Source: Xanthobacter sp. NM-59 (GTDB lineage: Bacteria > Pseudomonadota > Alphaproteobacteria > Rhizobiales > Xanthobacteraceae). Taken from it: a stretch of DNA of 64,000 nt. A program made the position numbers and the translations under genes. The notes under the pieces are model-generated. The model had not been told where the DNA came from. It searched no databases and worked only from the letters and a program-made list of their open reading frames with translations. Within the stretch, counting starts at the first letter, position 1. Every line of letters starts with the position of its first letter. Below, piece after piece: positions 34,282 through 43,477 of this stretch. Location of the stretch: positions 1-64,000 of the forward strand of contig NZ_JACBFQ010000003.1 of the NCBI RefSeq assembly GCF_021401125.1, in the 5' to 3' direction.

Positions 34282-36237
34282 TCAGCGCTCCATCACATAG
34301 GTGCCGGGGGCCGGGCACAGCGGCATGTAGCCGGGGGCGCCCAGCGGCGGCAGGCCGAAGGTGCCCGCGCTGGAATGGGCGGTGAGCCATTCCTCCCAAG
34401 CCGGCCACCACGAGCCTTCCTCGGGCGCCAGCACCTCCACCCATTCGTCGGGGCCCAGGTGCATCTCACCCAGCTTCGTGGTGTGGATGCGATAGTGGCG
34501 ATGCTTGTGGCCCGGCTCGCTGACGATGCCCGCATTGTGGCCGCCGGAGGTGAGCACGAAGGTCACGTCCGTGTCGGTGAGCTGGTGGATCTTGTAGACC
34601 GACTTCCACGGCGCCACGTGGTCGCGCTCCGTGCCCACCACAAACAGGGGCACGCGCAGGTTCAACAGCGACACCGGCCGCCCGTCCACCTCATAGCGGC
34701 CGGCGGCAAGGTCGTTGTTCAGGAAGAACTTGCGCAGATATTCCGAGTGCATGCGATAGGGCATGCGGGTGGCGTCGGCGTTCCAGGCCATGAGGTCGTT
34801 CATAGGCGCGCGCTCACCCATAAGGTATTCATGCACCATGCGCGACCAGACGAGATCGTTTGAGCGCAGCATCTGGAAGGCGCCGGCCATCTGCCCGGCC
34901 GAAAGGTAGCCCTGGTTCCACATCATGGCTTCGAGCAGATAGAGCTCGCTCGGGTCGACGAACAATTGCAGCTCACCGGCCTCGGAAAAGTCCGTCTGCG
35001 CGGCGAACAGCGTGACCGAGGCCAGGCGGTCGTCATTGGCCCGGGCCATGGCGGCAGCGGCGACGGACAAAATGGTGCCGCCCAGGCAGTAGCCCACCGC
35101 GTGCACCTTGCGGTCCGGCACCACCGCGTTCACCGCCTCCAGGGCCGCCATCACGCCCAGGCGGCGATAGTCCTCGAAGCCGAGATCGCGATCCTCCTCC
35201 CAGACATTGCGCCAGGAGATGCAGAACACCGTGTGCCCCTTCTCCACCAAGTAGCGCACCAGGGAGTTCTGGGGCGAAAGGTCGAGGATGTAATACTTCA
35301 TGATCCAGGCCGGCACGATCAGCACCGGCTCGGCCTGCACACCCGGGGTGGTGGCGCGATACTGGATCACCTCGATGAGGCGGTTACGGAAGATCACCTC
35401 GCCGGGGGTCGCGGCCACATTCTGGCCGGGCACGAAATTCTCGGCCCCTTCCGGCGGCTTGTTGGTCACCTTCCGCATCATGTCGTCGACGGCGTTGCGC
35501 CAGCCCTGGACGAGGTTCATGCCCCCGGTCTGCATGGTGCGGCGCACCACCTCCGGATTGGTGAAGGGGTTGTTGGAGGGCGAGAACATGTCGAGCATCT
35601 GGCGCGCCACGAAGGCCACCACCGCCTCGTTGTGCGGATCCACGCCGGGCACGTCGTGGGTGGCGTTGTGCCACCATTGCTGCTGCAGCAGGAACGCCTG
35701 CTCCCACATGCGGTAGGGGAAGGACTGCCACTCCGGCGCGCGGAACCGCTCGTCGCCGGGCAGGGGCGCGATGGCGGGCTCGGTGCCGCGGTCGAGGCCG
35801 GCGGCCAGCATGCTGGTGGCGAAGCGGGCCATCTTGCGCCCGGCCTTCACCGCGAGTTCCGAGCGCTTGCCCGGAGCCGCCGACAGATGCATCCACCAGT
35901 CCAGGAATGCCACGGTGAGCGCGGTCGGCGAGAAGCCGGAGGTGATGTGCCCCACACAGGCCGCCACCGCCCGGTCCACCGCCCGCAGGGCCTCGAGGCC
36001 GCTGCCCCGGTCGAAATCGCTGTCGTCGAGCCGGCTCAGGCTGGCCAGCGCGTGTGCCACCAGCCGGTCCGGCCGCGCCAGCTCCATCATGCCCAGCTTC
36101 AGGCCCGCATTGTCCTTGGCCGGCTCGATGACAGCGGGAAGGTGCGCCACGGGAGCCGGCTGCGCCACGGCGGAGGCGCCGCCCGGCAGCCTGTCCTTGC
36201 TTCGATCGACGGACGCGACAGGGGTTTCCGAAGACAT
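34282..36237 (-). CDS. phaC: Poly(3-hydroxyalkanoate) synthase
   Basis: 651 residues. Lipase-like box GYCLGGT with nucleophile Cys near residue 383; catalytic Asp in GTERDHVAPW and His in TSGGHNAGIV complete the triad. The N-terminal PhaC_N region (FPYRMWEQAFLLQQQWW, NPFTNPEVV) precedes it. It polymerises hydroxyacyl-CoA to storage polyester at granule surfaces. Longer than most class I enzymes because of a Pro/Ala-rich start. ATG 36237 (MSSETPVASVDRSK) preferred over the upstream frame. Neighbour of a CHAD gene. Confidence 0.92.
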   Translation of the reverse strand: MSSETPVASVDRSKDRLPGGASAVAQPAPVAHLPAVIEPAKDNAGLKLGMMELARPDRLVAHALASLSRLDDSDFDRGSGLEALRAVDRAVAACVGHITSGFSPTALTVAFLDWWMHLSAAPGKRSELAVKAGRKMARFATSMLAAGLDRGTEPAIAPLPGDERFRAPEWQSFPYRMWEQAFLLQQQWWHNATHDVPGVDPHNEAVVAFVARQMLDMFSPSNNPFTNPEVVRRTMQTGGMNLVQGWRNAVDDMMRKVTNKPPEGAENFVPGQNVAATPGEVIFRNRLIEVIQYRATTPGVQAEPVLIVPAWIMKYYILDLSPQNSLVRYLVEKGHTVFCISWRNVWEEDRDLGFEDYRRLGVMAALEAVNAVVPDRKVHAVGYCLGGTILSVAAAAMARANDDRLASVTLFAAQTDFSEAGELQLFVDPSELYLLEAMMWNQGYLSAGQMAGAFQMLRSNDLVWSRMVHEYLMGERAPMNDLMAWNADATRMPYRMHSEYLRKFFLNNDLAAGRYEVDGRPVSLLNLRVPLFVVGTERDHVAPWKSVYKIHQLTDTDVTFVLTSGGHNAGIVSEPGHKHRHYRIHTTKLGEMHLGPDEWVEVLAPEEGSWWPAWEEWLTAHSSAGTFGLPPLGAPGYMPLCPAPGTYVMER

Positions 36238-36496
36238 CGACCGCTCATCCTCACGTCTCGACACGGGACCGCCCGCGTCCATTCCAAAGCCGCGCACGAA
36301 GCGCGACTGCGCCAGGAGCATTTCCCCTTTCACGGAAGCAGGGCAATGCTCTCGCTCATCCAGCCGGGGCGTTTTCTCATCCAAAGCGGCATCGGCTTCA
36401 CGCGAAAACACGCCACGGCGAACGGCATCCCATGATTGTGTGTCACCATGTGGCCGCGCGCGCGCCGCCGCAAGGGTATGTGAACGCCGCGCGTCA

Positions 36497-37381
36497 TCAC
36501 GCCGCCGCCGGGGGCACGAGCCGGCGGCGCCATTTGCGCGCGAAATGGCGGGAGGGTTCGCGGAACAGCGCGCCGTGCAGGCGTACCGCGTGCCGCTTCA
36601 AGCGCTTCTGCAGTCGCGACATGGCGAGGCTCAGCCGCTGCGTCGCCCCCTCCCCCAGCTGGCCGGAAGCCTGGTGGAGCATGGCCCGCAGGATCTCGAT
36701 GTCGTGATGAGCGCCCAGCACATCGCGCAGCCGCTGCGCCCTGCCGGCCCGGGTCGCGCCCTGGCCGCCGAAGGAGGCGGCCGCGAACCCCATCTGATAG
36801 CGGTGGGCCACCACCCTCTTGCGGGTCTCGTGCATGGCCAAGGCGTTGCCGAACCGCCCACGCCGGGCGGCGCGATAGCCGCGGCGCAGCCCCGCCACCA
36901 GATCCGCCGCCGCCGCATCGGCCTCCAGCCCTCCCGCCAGGCGGGCGCGGGCATCGACGAGAAAGGTGCTCAGGCTCGCGCGCAGGGGCGCAATGGCGGT
37001 CTCCGCCGTCGCATCGAAACCGATGACGGCGCGCGCCTCCTTCAGGTCGCAGGCAAGAACCAGCCCGGCCTTGTCCAGCAGGTCGAGCGCCTCCTGGGCG
37101 GTGGCGTGGTCGCGGGCCTGGGCGAATCCGCGCGCCACCTCGGCCGCGTGCCGGCGCGCCTCCCGCGCGCCATCGGTGGCCAGAAGGCGCAGCAGCGCGC
37201 GATATTCCTTCAGCCCCTTGCGCACGTCATGAACCATCTCCACCGGGTCCGTCTCCGCCCCCGCCTGCCCGATCTTGTCGATCATGGCGTGCAGCGCGCG
37301 GGCCAGAGGCGCCGGGGCGGCCGCCATGCTGTCCCCGTCGGGGGCGAAAACGGGAGGGGGAGCGTCGAGAGTCTGCGTCAT
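36497..37381 (-). CDS. CHAD domain protein
   Basis: 294 residues, mostly helical and strongly basic. Conserved CHAD pieces: VHDVRKGLKEYRALLRLL near residues 50-67 and ALAMHETRKRVVAHRYQM near 180-197, both with His and Arg on helix faces, and RLRDVLGAHHDIEILRAML. CHAD proteins bind polyphosphate and coat polyphosphate granules in other bacteria. Next to phaC, a role in storage granules is a fair inference. Confidence 0.85.
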   Translation of the reverse strand: MTQTLDAPPPVFAPDGDSMAAAPAPLARALHAMIDKIGQAGAETDPVEMVHDVRKGLKEYRALLRLLATDGAREARRHAAEVARGFAQARDHATAQEALDLLDKAGLVLACDLKEARAVIGFDATAETAIAPLRASLSTFLVDARARLAGGLEADAAAADLVAGLRRGYRAARRGRFGNALAMHETRKRVVAHRYQMGFAAASFGGQGATRAGRAQRLRDVLGAHHDIEILRAMLHQASGQLGEGATQRLSLAMSRLQKRLKRHAVRLHGALFREPSRHFARKWRRRLVPPAAA

Positions 37382-37766
37382 CTGGCTCGATCCAGGTGGC
37401 CCCGGAAATCTCCGAGCAGGAACACTCCGAGCACGGGATCCGCGGGAAGGTCACATGGCGAATCGGCCACAGCGCGGCGAGCGCGGGATTGCCGATCCAC
37501 CGCGAAGGCTACTCCCATCCCCCCGCGGGCGCGACTCGCCGGCTCGCGGCGGCACCGGAACGACGCGCCCAGGCGCGATGGGAACCGCGAGACGGAACGC
37601 CTCCTGCCCGTATCGCGGTGCCGTCGATTGCATACACCGCCCCCATGGCGGGGCGGTGACGCCGCTTCAGGACCTTGCCCGTGTCACGGCCCCAGCAAGG
37701 GCCCGAGGGGTTGATTTAACGCTGCGTCTTCTCGCGGGCCAGTGTCCAGGCGACCCCGAAAACACC
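37382..37766. other. Intergenic region, no gene recognised
   Basis: About 385 bp between the CHAD start and the bioY stop. Nothing gene-like; the promoter of the CHAD gene should be here. Confidence 0.4.
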
Positions 37767-38309
37767 CTAGCGGGACCCCGCCCGCCAGCGCGCCATCACG
37801 GTGGAGGCGAGTACGGCGGCGGCGATCGATTTCAGCACGTCCCCAGGCAGGAACACCGCCGTGCCGAGGGCAGCCCGTTCCAGCCCGATGCCCGCCACCA
37901 GGGCCAGCGCCGGAATTCCGCACAGATAGACCACCAGAACGCCGCCCACGAACGCGGCAACCAGTGCCGAGAGAAAGGCCGAAAACCGCAGGCGTTCCGC
38001 CAAAAGGCCGGTGACATAGGCGCCCGGCACGAAGCCCAGGAAGAACCCCACGGTGGGCCCCGCCAGCACGCCGAGACCGCCGCGCCCACCGGTGAGCAGG
38101 GGCGCCCCCAGCAGAACCACCAGCACGAAAAGGGCACTCGCCGCCGCCCCGCCGCGCGCGCCCAGCATCAGGCCCGCCAGCATCACGGCCAAGTTCTGCG
38201 TGCTGATCGGCACCCCGGGCAGGACCGGGAGAAAGATGGGCGGCACCAGCCCGAGCGCGCCGATGAGCGCAGCCATGAGCGCCGTGCGAACCAACATCCG
38301 TGTGTCCAC
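37767..38309 (-). CDS. bioY: Biotin transporter substrate-binding subunit
   Basis: 180 residues, about six membrane helices. GGRGGLGVLAGPTVGFFLGF and LPGDVLKSIAAAVLAS match the BioY family; LPGVPISTQNLAVMLAGLML is the typical second helix. It is the S-component that captures biotin. Its start abuts the bioN stop. Third gene of bioMNY. Confidence 0.93.
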   Translation of the reverse strand: MDTRMLVRTALMAALIGALGLVPPIFLPVLPGVPISTQNLAVMLAGLMLGARGGAAASALFVLVVLLGAPLLTGGRGGLGVLAGPTVGFFLGFVPGAYVTGLLAERLRFSAFLSALVAAFVGGVLVVYLCGIPALALVAGIGLERAALGTAVFLPGDVLKSIAAAVLASTVMARWRAGSR

Positions 38310-38939
38310 TCACCCTCTCCCCTCACCGGCCGGCGGCGTCTGGTCGGCCGCGAAGCCACGCGCCTCCAGCGCTTCGGCCACCTGATCCGCGTTTTTCAGC
38401 ACGCCCGCGAAGAAGGCCCCCACCAGGGCCAGGCCCGGCCGCCGGCCGCTGCGGGCACGCCAGGCCTCGGCGCGGCCATGCCAGCCCGCCACCAGCACCG
38501 GAACGAAGCGCAGCACCAGCGCCACCGCCAGCGACAGCCGCCGGGCGTCCAGGCCCAGCCGCTCGAACGGGCGCAGCACCACCATCAGCGCGTCCATCAT
38601 GTCCTGAAGGCGGGTGGAGAGGGTGACGAGATCCGCCAGCAGCACCATCAGCAGAATGCGCAGGATGCTGGCCGCCGCCACCTCGAACGAGGCCGCCCAG
38701 AGCTGCAGCGCGCCGATCATCAGCAGCACCGGCAGCAGCGGGCGCCACTGGAAGAGCCGCGCCACGCCCTGCCGCCCGAAGCTGGCATAAACGATCACCA
38801 CCACCGCCAGGGCCAGCACCAGCACGAACGGGTCGCCCACCGGCACCAGCAGCACCGAGAGCGCCGCAAGTCCGATCAGCTTCACCCCCGCCGGCAGGCG
38901 ATGCAAAAGGCTGTGGCCGGCGAGATAGCCGCCGATCAT
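38310..38939 (-). CDS. bioN: Energy-coupling factor transmembrane protein (biotin)
   Basis: 209 residues, T-component of the ECF biotin importer. Membrane helices such as LIGLAALSVLLVPVGDPFVL, and the cytoplasmic coupling motifs EAWRARSGRR and EALEARGF (Ala-Arg-Gly/Ser signatures). The ATG at 38939 overlaps the bioM stop as ATGA, so translation is coupled. Confidence 0.92.
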   Translation of the reverse strand: MIGGYLAGHSLLHRLPAGVKLIGLAALSVLLVPVGDPFVLVLALAVVVIVYASFGRQGVARLFQWRPLLPVLLMIGALQLWAASFEVAAASILRILLMVLLADLVTLSTRLQDMMDALMVVLRPFERLGLDARRLSLAVALVLRFVPVLVAGWHGRAEAWRARSGRRPGLALVGAFFAGVLKNADQVAEALEARGFAADQTPPAGEGRG

Positions 38940-39706
38940 GCGACACCCCCGGCCGGGTGGCCGCGTCCGCGGGCACGGGCGTGGGCATGGGCCTCGTAAA
39001 GGGCGATCACCTCGCCCGGGTCGCCATCGGCCGCCACCTCGCCGGCGTGCAGCCACAGCACCCGCTCGAAGCCGGCGAACAGGCTGAAATCATGGCTCGC
39101 CATGATCACCTGCTGGTTGAGGCCGGCGATGCGCTCGGACAAAGCCAGGCGGGTCGGCAGGTCGAGCGCGGAAAAGGGCTCGTCGAGCAACAGCACGCGC
39201 GGCCCCGCCGCCAACGCGGAGAGAATGCACACCAGCTGCTTCTGGCCCTCGGAAAGCTCGTCCACCGCCCGGTCGCCCCAGCCGGCGCAGCCATGTTCGG
39301 CCAGCAGCCTCTCGGCGATGGCCTCGGCGCCCGCCTTCGAGGCCCCCTGCTCCAGCGGGCCGAAGGCGATCTCCTCCCGCACCGTGGGGAAGATGATCTG
39401 ATGATCGACGTTCTGGAACACGAAGCCGACATGGGCGGGCAGCCGCCGGCGATGGCGCCGCGTCTCCAGCCCCGCCACTTCCACGGTGCCGGCATCGGGC
39501 AGCATGAGCCCGTTCAGCAGCCGCAGCAGCGTGCTCTTGCCCGAGCCATTGTCGCCGATGAGGCCGATGCGCCGTTCCATGAGCGAGAGCGTGAGGCCGG
39601 AGAACACCACCCGGGTGCCGCGCGTCACCTCCACCCCATGCAGGCGCGCGCCCCCTTCGGAGGCGGCGGACGGAACGGGACGACGGGCGGAGAAAGGAAA
39701 CGGCAT
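38936..39706 (-). CDS. bioM: Energy-coupling factor ATPase (biotin)
   Basis: 256 residues. Walker A LIGDNGSGKSTLLRL near residue 50, Q-loop VFQNVDHQIIFPTV, signature LSEGQKQLV, Walker B VLLLDEPFSALD, H-loop ASHDFSLF. It powers biotin uptake with BioN and BioY. ATG 39706 is the first convincing start; the upstream frame is low-complexity. I looked for a BioR box (TTATNNATAA) in front and did not find one. Confidence 0.92.
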   Translation of the reverse strand: MPFPFSARRPVPSAASEGGARLHGVEVTRGTRVVFSGLTLSLMERRIGLIGDNGSGKSTLLRLLNGLMLPDAGTVEVAGLETRRHRRRLPAHVGFVFQNVDHQIIFPTVREEIAFGPLEQGASKAGAEAIAERLLAEHGCAGWGDRAVDELSEGQKQLVCILSALAAGPRVLLLDEPFSALDLPTRLALSERIAGLNQQVIMASHDFSLFAGFERVLWLHAGEVAADGDPGEVIALYEAHAHARARGRGHPAGGVA

Positions 39707-40539
39707 GGGGCACCTGCGCTTCCCCTCGATATACCGAACTCGACCACGCGCAAACCCTGCTTGGCCCCACGCGCAGCCTTGAGGCCGGCCGCACCGGTGA
39801 CGCGGAACGCTGGCGGGCGACGGGGCCGCACGCCCGGCCGGGCGAACGACCTGCGGGGGGGCCAGACCACCTGCGGCGTGTGAAGGCGAGCAGCGCTTGC
39901 CGGCCAAATGTCAGGCAAACGGTCAGCCCAAAAATCAGCGCAAGTGTCCGCCCAACGGCCGGGGCAACCGCCAGCGCAAGCCTCGCCCCAGGATCCATCG
40001 CATTCCGGAAACAGACGTTGGCCAGAGGCGCGCGCCCGCCCACCCTGTTGCGGCTGACGGAGAGGCCCGGAGCGCCTCGCGGGCGCCAAGGATTGGCGTC
40101 CAAGGCATAGTGGCGTGCTGTCCGTGGCGTTGCCCTTTGCGGGCCGGCCCGGCCGACATCCCCAATGCTCTGCCCCTCCCCCGCGAGCGGCAGAGGGAGC
40201 CCCAAGGTGAGGAATATCAAGGGACGGAAGCCTCAAGGGATGCGCTGAAGGTTGGCTGATCCCAACTCGCGCCTCGCGCGGGGCCTGACGTGGCACCCAG
40301 AGCTGTCACCCGAAGTGTCGGCGCAGGCCCCACCCCAAGTGGCGCCCCAAATTGCGCGCCACGCCGCGCCCCAAATGTCGCGTCGGGTCTCGCGCCAGGT
40401 GACACGCCCCCGTGCCACGGCGTATCTGAAAGGTCAGCGCGCGGGGGCCTCGTCCGAAGCCGGGCCCATTGTTCCATCGTGGCGACGGCCACCCGCCCCT
40501 ATCCAGCCCTCGCGCGGCTCCCATGGGGCTGCCGGCGGC
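39707..40539. other. Intergenic region with irregular short repeats
   Basis: About 830 bp between divergent bioM and the acetyltransferase. Between about 39895 and 40440 the sequence keeps returning to short units such as CCAAATGTC, CCCCAAGTGGC, CCCCAAATTGCG and CCCCAAATGTCG. A REP-like palindrome lies at about 40171-40195. A frame from TTG 40252 runs into the acetyltransferase but reads as repeats, not as a domain. Confidence 0.4.
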
Positions 40540-41316
40540 ATGGTCCGCTTATCCGAAGGTGAGCCCAGCGTGAACACCCCGAGCCCCGAGAACGAGACCG
40601 CCCCGGCGCCCGAAGCCGGCATTGTCCTTGGCGCGCCGGTGGAAGGCCCGCCGGCCCGCCCGCCCGTGCCGGTGACCCTGGAGGGGCGCTTCGTGCGTAT
40701 CGTTCCGTTCGACGTGGCGCGCCATGGGCCGGATCTCTTCGCCCTCTCCCACGGCGCGCAGAAAGAGGCGCTCTGGGCCTATATGAGCGCCGGCCCGTTC
40801 GCCGACCTCTACGCCTTCACCCTTCACTATGCGGAGGCCGCCACCAAGGCCGATCCCCTGTTGCTCGCCATCGAGGAGACCGGGAGCGGACGGGCCGTGG
40901 GCCATGCCTGTTACATGCGGGTAGAGCCGAAACACCGGGTGGTGGAGGTGGGCAACATCCTGTTCACGCCCGCCCTGCAACGCCGCCCGGGCGGCACCGA
41001 GGCGATGTACCTGATGGCGCGCCACGCCTTCGAAACCCTGGGCTTCCGCCGCTATGAGTGGAAGTGCAACGCGCTCAACGCCGGCTCGCGGCGGGCGGCC
41101 GAGCGGCTGGGCTTTTCCTTCGAAGGCCTGTTCCGTCAGCACATGATCATCAAGGGGCGCAACCGGGATACCGCCTGGTTCGCGCTGCTGGATGGGGAAT
41201 GGCCGCGCGCGAAGGCCGCATTCGAGGCCTGGCTCGACCCCGCCAATCACGATGCCGAGGGCCGGCAGCGCCGCACCCTCGCCGAGCTCCGCGCCACTCT
41301 GGTGGAGAGGAGCTGA
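40540..41316 (+). CDS. GNAT family N-acetyltransferase
   Basis: About 258 residues (ATG 40540; GTG 40570 possible). Acetyl-CoA binding and fold segments of the RimJ/RimL-like group: GHACYMRVEPKHRVVEVGNI, LMARHAFETLGFRRYEWKCN, NAGSRRAAERLGFSFEGLFR, QHMIIKGRNRDTAWFALLDG. It acetylates an amine; the substrate is unknown. The N-terminal 40 or so residues are Pro/Glu-rich and probably disordered. Confidence 0.85.
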   Translation: MVRLSEGEPSVNTPSPENETAPAPEAGIVLGAPVEGPPARPPVPVTLEGRFVRIVPFDVARHGPDLFALSHGAQKEALWAYMSAGPFADLYAFTLHYAEAATKADPLLLAIEETGSGRAVGHACYMRVEPKHRVVEVGNILFTPALQRRPGGTEAMYLMARHAFETLGFRRYEWKCNALNAGSRRAAERLGFSFEGLFRQHMIIKGRNRDTAWFALLDGEWPRAKAAFEAWLDPANHDAEGRQRRTLAELRATLVERS

Positions 41317-41322
41317 GCCGCG

Positions 41323-41772
41323 TCAGGCCGCGGCGGGGGCGAAATCCTGCTCCACCAGCGCGGTGATGGCGGCCCTCAGCTCCGGCAACAGCCGGCGATA
41401 TCCGCGCGCCCGCTCCTTGAGATCCGGCACGCGGGTGATGTCCTCGAACCCCCATCCCCGCAGGCGCAGCAGGTGCATCCAAGGCAGGCGGCGGGCGGCG
41501 CGATGGGCGTCCTCCACCAGCGCTACGGCCAAATCCACCCGCGGCGCGCCCGAAAGAGCGAACAGCTCCGCCGGCTTGGCGGACAGGCCATCAGTGGCGA
41601 TGCCCTCCCGCTCCAGGCATTCGAGCGCAACCGGATCCACCGGGCCGGTCATGGCGGTCGCCGCGCTGAAGGCCCGCACCCGCGCATAAAGGTGCATCGT
41701 CAGCGCTTCTGCCATGAGGCTGAGGCCGGCATTGTCCCGGCACACGAAGAGGATGGACGGACGCGTGATCAT
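41323..41772 (-). CDS. Low-molecular-weight phosphatase-like protein, catalytic Arg missing
   Basis: 149 residues with the fold marks of LMW protein-tyrosine phosphatases/arsenate reductases. It starts MITRPSILFVCRDNAGLSLM followed by AEALTMHLYARVRAFSAA. The P-loop should be C-x5-R-S; here it is C-RDNAG-L-S, so the catalytic cysteine is present but the phosphate-binding arginine is leucine. The C-terminal Asp region (VDLAVALVEDAH) is poorly conserved. Probably a non-catalytic relative. It ends 6 bp from the stop of the convergent acetyltransferase. Confidence 0.75.
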   Translation of the reverse strand: MITRPSILFVCRDNAGLSLMAEALTMHLYARVRAFSAATAMTGPVDPVALECLEREGIATDGLSAKPAELFALSGAPRVDLAVALVEDAHRAARRLPWMHLLRLRGWGFEDITRVPDLKERARGYRRLLPELRAAITALVEQDFAPAAA

Positions 41773-42154
41773 GAGGCCCACTCCTGTCACGGGGTCGCCC
41801 CGCACCTGCCCCCGGTAGTTGCCGCCACACTTTCCGCCCCACTTGCTCCGGCGGCGATTCGGCTCGGGCGGGAAACTAGGCGCGTCCCTCGACGCGGACA
41901 TGACAACGGCCGTCCCCTGGCCATCAGCGCGAAGAGATTTTTGCTGCCGCGGGCCCCTGGCGTTCACAGCCAAAGTCTTGATCGGCAAAAACTATCCGAA
42001 GAATTCGAAGAACAGTACGCCGCCCCCGCGAGCGCCGCGGATTTCACATTGATCTTGCGTTAACCATTCGGAAGTTGTTCCACGAGATCAATGGGATGCT
42101 GGCGGACACCCTGATTCGCGAACCCTTCGCCGGCTGCCAGATGTGGAGGCGACA
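41773..42154. other. Intergenic region, no gene recognised
   Basis: About 380 bp between divergent genes with both promoters expected here. A single TTAACC half-site lies at 42061-42066. Confidence 0.4.
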
Positions 42155-43168
42155 ATGGCGAAGACAGAAGTCACCAGCGCCGCGGTGAGCAAGATCGCCG
42201 CAAAGGCGCTCAAGGATCCCGGCAGCATTACTCACGACGAGATCAAGAAATTGGCTGCGTCCTGCCTGACCCAGGCCGCCGATAAGCCGAAGGCCGAGCC
42301 CAAGACGATACCCACGGCGGCACCCAAGGCCCCCGCCACCAAGGCGGCGAAGCCGTCCACGGTGAAGGCCACCGCAGCGAAGGCGCCCGCCCCCAAGGCC
42401 GCCGCCCCCGCCAAGGCCGAAGCCGCCAAGACTGCCGTACCTGTTTCTGCCGTGCCTGCTGCTGCTGAGCCCGCTCCCGCCAAAGCCGCGCCCGCTAAAG
42501 CCGCCCCTGCCAAGCCGGCCGCGGTAAAGCCGGCCGCGAAGCCGGTGGCAAAGGCCGCGACCAAGGTCAGCAAGACCAGCGCGGCGGCTAAGCCGGCCGA
42601 CGTTTCGCCCTCCGAGAGCGCATCCAGCACCGCGAAGCCGGCCCCCAAGGCCGCCAAAGCCACCGCGACCAAAGCTACCGTCACCAAGGCCACTGCAGGC
42701 AAGCCGGCCGCGAAGGCGACCTCGGCGAAGGCAGCGGAACCCAAGACCCCCGCGGAACCCGCCCCCGCAATGCCCGCCGTGGCGGCCCCTGCGGAGAAGG
42801 TGCCTGCGGAGAAGGCATCCACCGCGAAGAAGCCTGCCCCCAAAACGGCCGCGACCAAAACCGCCGCGACCAAGAGTGCCGCCACAAAAAGCGCGGCCAC
42901 CAAGTCGGCAGGTCCCAAGACCGCCGCGGCGCCGAAGCCCGCCACTGGGAAGACCGCACCCGCGAAGACGACGCCCGCCAACCCTGCGGTCGCAAAGCCT
43001 GCGGTCGCCAAGCCTGCGGTGACCGAGACGGTGGCCGCTAAGCCCACCACCGAGAAGGCGGCTGCCGCGAAGACTGTGACCACGAAGCCAGCGGCCGCTG
43101 CGAAAAGCCCCAAGGCCCCGGCTAAACCGGCCTCCAAGCCGGCGGCGAAGGCCCCCAAGAAAAACTGA
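42155..43168 (+). CDS. Histone H1-like Lys/Ala/Pro-rich protein
   Basis: 337 residues. Residues 1-40 (MAKTEVTSAAVSKIAAKALK, DPGSITHDEIKKLAASCL) form a small predicted helical domain. The rest is a long low-complexity tail of KPAA, TKAA, APAKAA type repeats without aromatic residues, ending APKKN. Such tails bind DNA or RNA non-specifically, as in AlgP- and H1-like bacterial proteins. GGAGG lies 5 nt before the ATG at 42155, which decides the start over GTG 42143. Alanine and lysine content is so high that the opposite frame looks like a long false ORF. Confidence 0.85.
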   Translation: MAKTEVTSAAVSKIAAKALKDPGSITHDEIKKLAASCLTQAADKPKAEPKTIPTAAPKAPATKAAKPSTVKATAAKAPAPKAAAPAKAEAAKTAVPVSAVPAAAEPAPAKAAPAKAAPAKPAAVKPAAKPVAKAATKVSKTSAAAKPADVSPSESASSTAKPAPKAAKATATKATVTKATAGKPAAKATSAKAAEPKTPAEPAPAMPAVAAPAEKVPAEKASTAKKPAPKTAATKTAATKSAATKSAATKSAGPKTAAAPKPATGKTAPAKTTPANPAVAKPAVAKPAVTETVAAKPTTEKAAAAKTVTTKPAAAAKSPKAPAKPASKPAAKAPKKN

Positions 43169-43186
43169 CACGTAAAACTGACACGT
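43161..43186. repeat. 13-bp tandem duplication over a stop codon
   Basis: AAAACTGACACGT occurs twice in a row (43161-43173 and 43174-43186). The first copy contains the stop codon of the H1-like gene. Confidence 0.8.
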
Positions 43187-43477
43187 AAAGCCGAGTTCGG
43201 GGAACTGGGCACTCGGCATTCGGTTTCGGGCGCGAACTGAGGTCGGCAGCGCGAAAGCGGGGGCCGAGAGGTATCGGCGGTGGCGCATCCGGGGGGTGTG
43301 CGTCCCCGGCATGGCCGACGGAAGCCCCTTCCGTTGGCATCCGCAACCGGACGGCTCGCGCGGCGGGGGCAGGTCCTGCACCCGCCGGCGCGCATTTGCC
43401 GCCGCGACGACTTCGACCCGCGGAACTTCGATCATGAAGGCTCCGGCCGGAGCATGGACACCGGCCGGAAGATGTCG

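Noticed and set aside
39707..39800. A BioR box before bioM
   Set aside because: No TTAT-NN-ATAA palindrome is present in the upstream region.
42232..43395. A 387-codon minus-strand frame rich in Ala, Val and Gly that looks like membrane helices
   Set aside because: Antisense of the Lys/Ala/Pro repeats; the plus strand has the ribosome site and a protein-like head domain.
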